Shown here one piece after another: positions 1 to 5,419 of a DNA stretch of 10,424 bases (positions are counted from its first letter, which is position 1; each line of letters begins with the position of its first letter). The notes under the pieces were generated by a model that saw only the letters and a program-made list of their open reading frames with translations, was not told where the DNA came from and made no database searches. The DNA is from an uncultured Methanomassiliicoccaceae archaeon (GTDB taxonomy: Archaea > Thermoplasmatota > Thermoplasmata > Methanomassiliicoccales > Methanomethylophilaceae). Both the position numbers and the translations under genes were made by a program. The stretch is taken from contig CAJJJM010000025.1 of the NCBI GenBank assembly GCA_905187815.1, positions 1 to 10,424 on the forward strand, given 5' to 3'.

Positions 1-1114
1 CCCTGCCTGCGCCTGCCGTAAGACCCGCGGCTGATGCGGACTTCCCGGAGGCGTAGATCCCTCTGGGCGCCAGCATGCTCATATACCTCAGCAACTGGGA
101 CTTCGCGACACCCGGGTCTCCCATGAGCAGGATGTGCATGTCTCCCCTCATCACGGTCCCGTCGTCCATCTCCTTGTGGCATCCGCCGAAGAGCTGCAGT
201 GCGATCGCCTTCTTGACGGAGTCTAGTCCATAGATCGATGGCGATATCGAGCGGACGATGTTGTCGAAGAGGTCCGGGTCCTTGGACATGCGCAGGATCT
301 CCCTCTCGTCGTCCTCCGTGATCTGGATCTCATCGTACTCGTGCTGCTCGAACTCTACCGATATCACGTCGAGGAACGTCTCGAACACGGTGGATTTGTC
401 CCTGTCAGTCTTCTCCACGGACCTGAGGATCCCGTTGAGCGTTATCCTGTTACCAGCGGTGACCTCTCCGGCGATGTCGTCCTCCACATATCCGGTGATC
501 CTCTCCGGCTGAGCCCCGCCCCTCAGCCCCTCGGGACTCTCCTGGATCTCTATCTTCTGAGTGTCGATGAAGACGGATGCCTTGTCATCCAGTATGAAAC
601 GGGTCGCCTGCTTGTTGCAGCTCCCCTCGGGATTGGAGCACATCATCGGCTCCTTCAGCAGCATCCCGGGCTGGGGCACCCACATCTCCGTGCCGCATCT
701 GGCGCATCTGAAGAGCGCCAGCGTCATGCGGGGCTTCACAGTGGTGACCTTCCTGGCGAGACCCTCCACCGCGATGAGCCTCCCCAGATGGTCGGCGCGG
801 AGGTTGCGTATGTCCACCTTGGCGTCCCTCGGGAGGTTCGTGATCCTCACGTTGATGTTCTCCCCCGGGCGGCTGATATTCGGGACGAGGGACATCACGG
901 TCTTCCTGGCGGACTCCAGGCACTTGTCCGGATTGTCCAGGACGTACATGGCGAAGTCCACGTTGTAGGTGTTGATGTCCGCGTAGTCCACCATCAGGCT
1001 CTTCTTCTGCGGGAAGTTGTCCGCGATGCATGAGATCATGATGCGGTACTTGTCCCTGGAGAAGACGTCGTTCCAAGCCGCCTGGACCTCGCTGTCCTGG
1101 AAGTTCACAGACAT
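1..1114 (-). CDS. mcm: Replicative DNA helicase MCM, N-terminal part (runs off left edge)
   Basis: This is the hexameric 3'-5' helicase that unwinds DNA at archaeal replication forks. About 371 residues are visible, covering the whole N-terminal domain and the start of the AAA+ domain. A zinc-binding set lies at C137, C140, C159 and C166. An N-terminal hairpin region follows near residues 191-206. The Walker A motif GDPGVAKS is at about 332-339, and the MCM signature ASGKSASAAGLTAG is at about 355-368. Walker B, the arginine finger and the C-terminal winged helix lie outside the window. The ATG at 1114 sits two bases after the stop of the upstream small gene, so the two are probably co-transcribed and coupled. 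No intein interrupts the visible Walker A region. Identity is seen directly from the motifs; the operon is an inference from spacing. Confidence 0.97.
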   Translation of the reverse strand, partial: MSVNFQDSEVQAAWNDVFSRDKYRIMISCIADNFPQKKSLMVDYADINTYNVDFAMYVLDNPDKCLESARKTVMSLVPNISRPGENINVRITNLPRDAKVDIRNLRADHLGRLIAVEGLARKVTTVKPRMTLALFRCARCGTEMWVPQPGMLLKEPMMCSNPEGSCNKQATRFILDDKASVFIDTQKIEIQESPEGLRGGAQPERITGYVEDDIAGEVTAGNRITLNGILRSVEKTDRDKSTVFETFLDVISVEFEQHEYDEIQITEDDEREILRMSKDPDLFDNIVRSISPSIYGLDSVKKAIALQLFGGCHKEMDDGTVMRGDMHILLMGDPGVAKSQLLRYMSMLAPRGIYASGKSASAAGLTAGAGR

Positions 1115-1116
1115 CC

Positions 1117-1350
1117 TCAGACCTCCTTCGAGCGGCACTCCTCGTCCGCCCACCATACCCATCCGCCGCGGTCCATGGATATCTCCCCTTTGATCAGTCC
1201 GGCCTTCCTGAACTTCATGAGGGTCTTGGCCAAATCGTCGGGGCACCTGTACCTGAACAGGTCCTCGAGCCTGTCGGTTGCCTCAAGCGTGGTGAGGCGG
1301 TCGGAGCCCAAAGCGTCCCAAATCATAGGAAGAAGATCGTCCGAGGTCAT
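1117..1350 (-). CDS. Small winged-helix-like protein upstream of mcm, function unknown
   Basis: I do not recognise a named family for this 77-residue acidic protein. It looks mostly helical to about residue 51. A helix rich in Lys and Arg (AKTLMKFRKAGLI, about 41-53) is followed by a short beta-hairpin-like stretch, GEISMDRGGWVWW (about 55-67). That pattern fits a winged helix-turn-helix. The frame stays open upstream to 1518, but I prefer the ATG at 1350. A TATA-like box at 1372-1379 lies about 25 bases before it, which suits a leaderless transcript, and the upstream translation looks like non-coding sequence. The gene ends two bases before the mcm start, so a link to replication or to mcm regulation is possible but is only inferred from position. 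It does not look like a GINS subunit. Confidence 0.55.
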   Translation of the reverse strand: MTSDDLLPMIWDALGSDRLTTLEATDRLEDLFRYRCPDDLAKTLMKFRKAGLIKGEISMDRGGWVWWADEECRSKEV

Positions 1351-1371
1351 CGCCTTCCCATCGCCGACGCC

Positions 1372-1379
1372 AATATAAA
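1372..1379 (-). promoter_or_regulatory. TATA-like box for the winged-helix/mcm unit
   Basis: On the minus strand the sequence reads TTTATATT, centred about 25 bases before the ATG at 1350. That is the usual archaeal TATA-to-start distance for a leaderless transcript. The same A/T block reads AATATAAA on the plus strand and could also serve a rightward transcript. Assigned by eye only. Confidence 0.5.
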
Positions 1380-1529
1380 CCTCTTGGACGACCCGCCGGC
1401 CGTCGCAGGCCCAGGACGGGGAGGTGCGATTTAGGATTGCCTTACAGAGGATACCGGGCCGCGGGTCCCCGCCGCCTTCATGGATTGGAAGTGCCAGGCA
1501 TCCGTTCCGGAACGCCACTGAATCTGAGG

Positions 1530-1556
1530 GGCTCCGAACAGTCGGGCCGATTTTTT
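1530..1556 (+). terminator. Hairpin plus T6, terminator-like, without an obvious upstream gene
   Basis: GGCTC at 1530-1534 can pair with GGGCC at 1544-1548 (one G-U pair). Two bases later a run of six T follows at 1551-1556. Archaeal termination relies mainly on U-runs, so this could end a short plus-strand RNA. It could equally be a chance AT-rich promoter element. Confidence 0.3.
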
Positions 1557-1565
1557 AATTGTGCC

Positions 1566-1578
1566 TAAACGCCGTTTA
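1566..1578. repeat. Perfect inverted repeat upstream of the ferredoxin promoter
   Basis: TAAACG-C-CGTTTA is a 6+1+6 perfect inverted repeat ending about seven bases before the TATA-like run of the ferredoxin gene. Its position suits an operator for a dimeric regulator, but nothing here identifies a binding protein. Confidence 0.35.
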
Positions 1579-1584
1579 ATCAGT

Positions 1585-1594
1585 TTTTTATATT
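1585..1594 (+). promoter_or_regulatory. TATA-like box for the ferredoxin gene
   Basis: The run TTTTTATATT is centred about 36 bases before the ATG at 1626. A start of transcription near 1614-1616 would give a leader of roughly ten bases that keeps the GAGGT Shine-Dalgarno sequence at 1614-1618. Confidence 0.5.
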
Positions 1595-1625
1595 CATCAT
1601 CGGATTTTGGTGCGAGGTAATCAGA

Positions 1626-1790
1626 ATGGTTACAGTTAACGCTTCCGAGTGCGTCGCATGCGGTGCATGCGTCGACGTCTGCCCTCAGAACGCCATCACC
1701 TGCGAGGACATCGCTGTCATCGACGCAGGCAAATGCGTGGACTGCGGCGCCTGCATCGACGAGTGCCCCTCCAGCGCGATCTCCGAGTGA
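1626..1790 (+). CDS. Small 2[4Fe-4S] ferredoxin
   Basis: This 54-residue electron carrier has the classic duplicated CxxCxxCxxxCP pattern. Cluster ligands are C9, C12, C15 with C47, and C37, C40, C43 with C19. There is one extra cysteine, C26. The size matches clostridial-type bacterial and archaeal ferredoxins, which are low-potential cytoplasmic donors for enzymes such as 2-oxoacid oxidoreductases, hydrogenases and heterodisulfide reductase complexes. The start is supported by GAGGT at 1614-1618, seven bases before the ATG, and by the TATA box upstream. It is a single-gene unit, so its physiological partner cannot be read from the context. It was too short to be found by length-based calling, but every cluster cysteine is present. 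Confidence 0.95.
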   Translation: MVTVNASECVACGACVDVCPQNAITCEDIAVIDAGKCVDCGACIDECPSSAISE

Positions 1791-1807
1791 TCTCGGGTCT
1801 GAAACAA

Positions 1808-1823
1808 GCCGCCGTCGGGCGGC
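1808..1823. terminator. GC hairpin between the convergent ferredoxin and tsr3 genes
   Basis: GCCGCC (1808-1813) and GGCGGC (1818-1823) form a perfect six-pair stem with a GTCG loop. A pyrimidine-rich tract (CTTCCTTTCCC and beyond) follows on the plus strand. It sits between two convergent stops and could act on transcripts from both sides. Confidence 0.5.
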
Positions 1824-1868
1824 GACCTTCCTTTCCCACTTCTTGTGCTTTGAGGTTTTCACGCGACG

Positions 1869-2405
1869 TCATTCCATGTCGCTGCCAGCATCCCTTCCGA
1901 TGACGGAGTCGATGTACTCCTGCTGTATCCTGACGACCTCAGTGCTGTCCTTCGCCTTGGAGTAGTCCTCGAGCATCGCCCCGTTCAGCCTCATGAACTC
2001 GGGGGCCCAGTTGAACCTGCCCATGAAGGTCTCCGCCTGCTCCCTCTGTCCCAGGATTATGAGCGCGGCCATGACGGCCTCGGCGCTGTTGAGCTCCATC
2101 GGCCTGCCCCAGTTTATCGGATTGGATGCCAGCAGATATGGCAGCGCCCTCTCCTCCACCCTCTTCAGTCTGGGGAACTCGTCGATGTTGGTCCATGTGA
2201 GGTCCATGACCACCAGGCCCTTGTGGGCGTGACCGATGTCCGCTGGCGACAGCGCCCTGTCTGAGAACGGCGACAGGACGATCGATCCGGAGGGTATGGC
2301 GCCGAGAGTCTTCGCCTCCCTGCCGAGCCCGAACTTCAGCATCCGCTTGGCGGTGCACTTCTTCGGATCGCACTGGCACTTGTCGTAGATGATGATCGGG
2401 ATCAT
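1869..2405 (-). CDS. tsr3: Tsr3 family rRNA aminocarboxypropyltransferase
   Basis: Tsr3 transfers the 3-amino-3-carboxypropyl group of S-adenosylmethionine to a hypermodified uridine or pseudouridine in helix 31 of small-subunit rRNA (m1acp3-Psi1191 in yeast). The enzyme has a SPOUT-like fold. In this 178-residue protein the N-terminal signature YDKCQCDPKKCTAKRML occupies about residues 7-23. SIVLSPFSD (41-49), GLVVMDLTW (63-71) and the conserved SNPINWGRPMELNSAEA block (94-110) follow. The C-terminal FNWAPEFMRLN motif is at about 131-141. Length agrees with compact archaeal homologues. The ATG at 2405 overlaps the upstream stop as ATGA, which indicates translational coupling. A longer reading of the frame, to 2570, is antisense noise over the upstream gene. 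Identity rests on recognised family motifs. Confidence 0.92.
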   Translation of the reverse strand: MIPIIIYDKCQCDPKKCTAKRMLKFGLGREAKTLGAIPSGSIVLSPFSDRALSPADIGHAHKGLVVMDLTWTNIDEFPRLKRVEERALPYLLASNPINWGRPMELNSAEAVMAALIILGQREQAETFMGRFNWAPEFMRLNGAMLEDYSKAKDSTEVVRIQQEYIDSVIGRDAGSDME

Positions 2406-2884
2406 GCCGAGACCATGGACGGCAGCTTCTCTGGGTCTGCCATGTTCTCCTTCACCCAGTCCCTGACCTCCTCCATGGAGTGGACGTACTCCTGGTACAG
2501 CTCCAGGTCGTCGGTTGCGGCGTAGTCCATCCTGGACCTCATGGGAGCGAGGATCTGCCTTCCCTTCCACTCCGGCGTGGATGAGAGCTGGTCGAAGACG
2601 TCCTTCTCGGTGTAGATGATGAAATCGTAGGTCTTGTCCTTGGGGAGGTAATCCTCGTTCTCGAAGTCCTTGGATACCTGCCTCCTCATGTCCTCACCGT
2701 TCTGATACATCGCGGAGATGAGCTCGCAGTCGATGATGTCGGGTTCAGGGCCCGCGCTGAAGGAATCGTACCTGTCGGAGTAGAATTTGGTGGTGAAGTA
2801 TTCAGCCATCTGTGACGCGAAATCGTTCTTCCTGTCGACGAAGAGCACACGGACCTTGTTCTCTTTCTTCTTGAAAATGGACAT
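2402..2884 (-). CDS. LMW phosphatase/ArsC-fold protein lacking the catalytic residues
   Basis: This 160-residue protein resembles low-molecular-weight tyrosine phosphatases and ArsC-type arsenate reductases. VRVLFVDRKNDFASQMAE (11-28) aligns with the family loop LFVCxxNxCRSxMAE. SFSAGPEP (41-48) matches the next conserved strand, and TYDFIIYTEKD (85-95) matches the core strand. The nucleophilic Cys is replaced by D17, the phosphate-binding Arg by A23, and the second loop Cys by F22. Phosphatase or reductase chemistry by the usual mechanism is therefore not expected. The ATG at 2884 has a strong GGGAGGT sequence (2891-2897) six bases upstream. The gene overlaps tsr3 by four bases and leads that operon. 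I infer a binding, scaffold or regulatory role. The fold call is fairly firm, but the function is unknown. Confidence 0.8.
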   Translation of the reverse strand: MSIFKKKENKVRVLFVDRKNDFASQMAEYFTTKFYSDRYDSFSAGPEPDIIDCELISAMYQNGEDMRRQVSKDFENEDYLPKDKTYDFIIYTEKDVFDQLSSTPEWKGRQILAPMRSRMDYAATDDLELYQEYVHSMEEVRDWVKENMADPEKLPSMVSA

Positions 2885-2918
2885 GATCGGACCTCCCGAT
2901 AGCCTATGCCTCGCCCGT

Positions 2919-2926
2919 ATTTACTT
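2919..2926 (-). promoter_or_regulatory. TATA-like box for the pseudophosphatase-tsr3 unit
   Basis: The minus-strand sequence GTAAATAC lies about 38 bases before the ATG at 2884. A transcript starting near 2897 would just include the GGGAGGT Shine-Dalgarno sequence at 2891-2897. The match is weak. Confidence 0.3.
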
Positions 2927-3031
2927 CATTCGAGCACCGGAGCCACGGGGGCCGGCATGCCGCATCCATGCGGGCTGCGGTGCGACGGTGCCATAGTCTC
3001 GTTTTTCAAGACGTCGCGCATACGGTAGAGC

Positions 3032-4099
3032 ATGGACACTGCCCGCGCTGCGAAGTTCCCGTTCCTCAAGGAGTCCGCCGAGTTCGCCGAGGACAACCAC
3101 GTGGACCTCGAGGCGCTCATCACATCGCCGTCGTTCGATCCGGCCCGCAAACGCGGAGTCGAGAGGGTGCTTGACGCCCTCGAACGCTCGGAGGTGTCTT
3201 ACACGCCGCTGATGAACGACTACGACAGGCTGATCGAGACCATGTCCTATCCGTACGCCAGGATGATTGTCTCCATGGTCGGGGACCGCTTCCTCACCAA
3301 GAGGTACGCCCTGGCGGAGGCTGTCAGGATGAACAAGATCCTCAGCGGGGAGGACAGGGAGACCCTGCTGGTCGTGTCGGAGGAGCTCGGGGTCACATCC
3401 ACCGTGGATGCCGACGGGATCGTCCGCATGAAATTCCCTGACTACCTGAGGTTGGCCAACAGGCTCAAGAGCGTGGACTGGAAGCTGATCAACAGCGATG
3501 TGCACTCCGGGATGGTGTACCTCCCGCAGGAGAAGTTCAGCCGTCTGATGCAGAACGCACTTCAGGACAAGATCGAGTCGGAACTGCCTCTGATGACACC
3601 GGACGAGTACCGGAGGAACCTGAGGGGCGCGGTCGACCAGGTCTCGATGGCCCTCGAGGAGACCAAGGCCAAGTACAGCCCCACCGGAGGCGAGGGCATG
3701 AAGAACGAGTTCCTTCCGCCCTGCCTGGTCCGCATCCTGGACATGTCCAGACAGGGGATGAACCTCCCCCACAGCGCCAGGTTCGCCCTGGTCACCTTCC
3801 TGCACGCCCTGGGGCTCGATTACGACGGGATCATCAGGGTGTTCTCCGAATCCCCCGACTTCAACGAGGAGATCGCCGGATATCAAATCAAGCACATCAC
3901 TGGGGAGCTCAGCGGCACCGAGGGGTACAGCCCCCCGGAATGCAAGACGATGAAGACCAACGGGCTCTGCTACAACCCAGACACACTATGCCAGCAGGAG
4001 TGGATGAACCACCCGCTCACGTACTACAGAGTGAAATCGAAGGACCGCAAGAAGCCGGAATCGGGCCCTGCCGAACAGGAACGGCAGGGCGGGAAGTGA
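3032..4099 (+). CDS. priL: DNA primase large subunit PriL
   Basis: PriL partners the catalytic PriS subunit to make primers at the fork. Its C-terminal domain carries a 4Fe-4S cluster. The 355-residue protein has a helical N-terminal domain (about 1-215) and the Fe-S domain after it. That domain opens with FLPPCLVRIL (C231) and contains GMNLPHSARFAL (242-253), the FSESPDFNEE stretch (271-280) and YQIKHI (284-289). It continues with GYSPPECKTMK (C304), GLC (C313) and C320. These four cysteines are spaced as in archaeal PriL. The C-terminal tail (about 335-355) is charged and probably disordered. Start ATG 3032 is the first in frame, and the 147-base spacer upstream is shared with the divergent pseudophosphatase gene. 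PriS is not in the window. A long open frame on the opposite strand is only its shadow. Confidence 0.95.
   Translation: MDTARAAKFPFLKESAEFAEDNHVDLEALITSPSFDPARKRGVERVLDALERSEVSYTPLMNDYDRLIETMSYPYARMIVSMVGDRFLTKRYALAEAVRMNKILSGEDRETLLVVSEELGVTSTVDADGIVRMKFPDYLRLANRLKSVDWKLINSDVHSGMVYLPQEKFSRLMQNALQDKIESELPLMTPDEYRRNLRGAVDQVSMALEETKAKYSPTGGEGMKNEFLPPCLVRILDMSRQGMNLPHSARFALVTFLHALGLDYDGIIRVFSESPDFNEEIAGYQIKHITGELSGTEGYSPPECKTMKTNGLCYNPDTLCQQEWMNHPLTYYRVKSKDRKKPESGPAEQERQGGK
4065..4090. terminator. Nine-pair hairpin inside the 3' end of priL, at a convergent junction
   Basis: GCCCTGCCG at 4065-4073 pairs perfectly with CGGCAGGGC at 4082-4090 around an eight-base loop. It lies within the last codons of priL, just before the six-base gap to the convergent lipid synthase stop. 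There is no T-run, so a terminating role is uncertain. The symmetry would let it act on RNA from either strand. Confidence 0.4.
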
Positions 4100-4105
4100 G
4101 CGGAA

Positions 4106-4786
4106 TCACTCCTTCCCTTCGTCCTTCCCCTCCGGAGGGTACATCTTCCCCAGGTTGCGCCAGGTTATTATGGCCCTCTGGATGGCGGTGACGTTCCCGA
4201 CGACGGCGAACCACAGCATCATGATCTCCATCCAGGAGATCTGTATGCCGAAGACGTCCAGGTAGGTGACGTCGAACGCCACGATCGAGACGAACTGGAT
4301 CAGCGGGAACAGCGTGGACAGGACCACCCTGTCGGCCCTCCCCAGCAGCCCGGCGTACAGGCGCGGGGCACCGATGGCCTGGGCCTGAGTGCCCATGTAC
4401 GATGTCAGGAGCACTCCGACGAGCGCGAGCATACCCAGGTACGGGTCGCACCAGTATCCGCAGAAGGCGACGCCTCCGATCATGAACACGTCGGCATACC
4501 TGTCGAACACGTGGTCGAGATAGTCCCCTTTGGGACCTGCCTTGCCGGAGAGCTTCGCGACCTTCCCGTCCAGCGCGTCGAAGTATCCCGACACGATGAC
4601 CATGACCGCTCCGACGACCAGCAGCCATGTGCGGTCGGCAGCCCCGCTCAGATAGAATATCACGCCGCAGAGCAGCGCCAGTATCAGCCCCACCCACGAG
4701 ATCGTGTTGGGGTTGACGTTTATCAGTTTCTTGGCGACCGGGGTCAGCGCGAAATCGACCCTCGCCCTCTGTCCGTCTAGAACCAT
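4106..4786 (-). CDS. CDP-alcohol phosphatidyltransferase, probably archaetidylinositol-phosphate synthase
   Basis: This integral membrane enzyme family joins a CDP-activated lipid, here most likely CDP-archaeol, to an alcohol with release of CMP. The 226-residue protein has about six hydrophobic segments: about 30-48, 53-68, 98-112, 116-132, 155-172 and 184-204. The family motif D-x2-D-G-x2-A-[R]-x8-G-x3-D-x3-D is present as D70, D73, G74, A77, G87, D91 and D95. These Asp residues bind the metal and the substrate. The usual Arg after A77 is Lys (K78). The overall look matches the archaeal inositol-phosphate group, so archaetidylinositol phosphate is the likely product, but the head group cannot be proved from sequence. 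ATG 4786 has GGAG at 4795-4798 and overlaps the upstream kinase by ten bases. Confidence 0.85.
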   Translation of the reverse strand: MVLDGQRARVDFALTPVAKKLINVNPNTISWVGLILALLCGVIFYLSGAADRTWLLVVGAVMVIVSGYFDALDGKVAKLSGKAGPKGDYLDHVFDRYADVFMIGGVAFCGYWCDPYLGMLALVGVLLTSYMGTQAQAIGAPRLYAGLLGRADRVVLSTLFPLIQFVSIVAFDVTYLDVFGIQISWMEIMMLWFAVVGNVTAIQRAIITWRNLGKMYPPEGKDEGKE

Positions 4787-5310
4787 CTGTCCATCTCCGC
4801 AGACCAGTCGGTCTTTCCTGGCAGGTAATCTCCGCCATCCCCTTTTACGATTTGCTCCACAGCATCGGCGGATTCGGCCACGGAGCACGACGTGCAGTCC
4901 ACTTCGAACACCGGAATGTCGGACTCCGTCGCCTCGCAGAGGATCACGTCCAGGACCTCCGCCTGCACGTTCTCCCTCACCTTATCCGGGCCGTAGCCCC
5001 TCGCCTCCAGACGGCCGGCGAGGACCGAAGGGGCGCAGCGGAGGACGATGATCCCATGAGAATCCATGAAATGGGAGAGGTGACTGTCCAGGATGACCGT
5101 CCCGTCCGATGCCCTGAACCCCTCCAGCGCGTCGTTGAGCTGATCCAGGTCCACCTCGTGGGTGTCCCTGGCCTCGTCCAGATCGCCCATCAGGCCGTTG
5201 TCGATTATGAAGCGCTTTCCATCCACCACGTCGTATCCTCTGCGGCGGAGTTCCTCGGAGACGGATGACTTCCCGGTGCCCGGCGTCCCGGTCAGAGCGT
5301 ACAGGGTCAT
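4777..5310 (-). CDS. Fap7/AK6-like adenylate kinase family NTPase
   Basis: The eukaryotic relatives Fap7 and hCINAP (AK6) combine weak adenylate kinase/ATPase activity with a role in the last steps of small-subunit rRNA maturation, through contact with Rps14/uS11. The 177-residue protein has a P-loop GTPGTGKS (8-15) and a VILDSHLSH strand (72-80) at the Walker B-like position. IIVLRCAPSVLAGRLEARGY (87-106) leads into the lid. KVRENVQAEVLDVIL (110-124) is the typical helix, and FEVDCT (135-140) is the last core strand. Size fits the archaeal family. ATG 5310 starts directly before the first beta strand, and no good Shine-Dalgarno sequence is visible. A TATA-like GATATC at 5335-5340 about 27 bases upstream suggests a leaderless start. 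It overlaps the downstream lipid synthase gene by ten bases, which looks like operon packing rather than shared function. Confidence 0.87.
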   Translation of the reverse strand: MTLYALTGTPGTGKSSVSEELRRRGYDVVDGKRFIIDNGLMGDLDEARDTHEVDLDQLNDALEGFRASDGTVILDSHLSHFMDSHGIIVLRCAPSVLAGRLEARGYGPDKVRENVQAEVLDVILCEATESDIPVFEVDCTSCSVAESADAVEQIVKGDGGDYLPGKTDWSAEMDRWF

Positions 5311-5334
5311 GGTCGCGTGAAGACGATCGGGACG

Positions 5335-5340
5335 GATATC
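5335..5340 (-). promoter_or_regulatory. TATA-like element before the Fap7-like gene
   Basis: GATATC is centred about 27 bases before the ATG at 5310, fitting a leaderless transcript. A ten-base palindrome CGTTCGAACG lies just upstream at 5346-5355. Both are weak, by-eye calls. Confidence 0.3.
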
Positions 5341-5379
5341 GTTGTCGTTCGAACGGCCCCGGAACCGGGTGGAATGGGA

Positions 5380-5403
5380 CGGGCCGGCGAACATGCCGGC
5401 CCG
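5380..5403 (-). terminator. Strong hairpin after the CoA/ahcY/PfkB operon
   Basis: CGGGCCGGC (5380-5388) and GCCGGCCCG (5395-5403) form a perfect nine-pair GC stem with a six-base loop, beginning 16 bases after the PfkB stop. There is no T-run on the minus strand. It may stabilise the 3' end or help terminate before the Fap7-like promoter. Confidence 0.5.
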
Positions 5404-5419
5404 CGTTTGACGGAATGGA

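Larger units (their letters stand above)
1380..1625. other. Divergent intergenic spacer with palindromes and an orphan hairpin
   Basis: I find no convincing gene here. Two perfect inverted repeats are visible: CGTTCCGGAACG at 1503-1514 and TAAACGCCGTTTA at 1566-1578, the second just upstream of the ferredoxin TATA box. A short hairpin (1530-1534 with 1544-1548) followed by six T residues looks like a plus-strand terminator, although no plus-strand gene precedes it. The stretch 1400-1556 is GC-rich between two AT-rich flanks. I looked for tRNA arms and well-known RNA motifs and saw none. Confidence 0.5.

Noticed and set aside
990..1114. Intein or frameshift in mcm
   Set aside because: The frame is continuous from the ATG to the window edge, and the Walker A segment is uninterrupted.
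1351..1518. N-terminal extension of the winged-helix gene to an ATG at 1518
   Set aside because: The extension contains the TATA box, looks non-coding in composition and adds Pro/Gly/Cys-rich sequence. The ATG at 1350 fits a leaderless start.
1400..1556. tRNA or SRP RNA in the spacer
   Set aside because: No TPsiC-like GTTCRANNC arm with matching acceptor stem and no SRP helix-8 motif could be found on either strand.
1431..1862. Minus-strand frame of 143 codons covering the ferredoxin
   Set aside because: The plus-strand ferredoxin with all eight cluster cysteines, a Shine-Dalgarno sequence and a TATA box explains this DNA. The antisense reading does not resemble a protein.
2921..3895. Long open frame of 324 codons on the minus strand
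   Set aside because: It lies antisense to priL, is a low-complexity His/Val/Leu/Gly-rich translation typical of GC-rich shadows, and has no recognisable motif.
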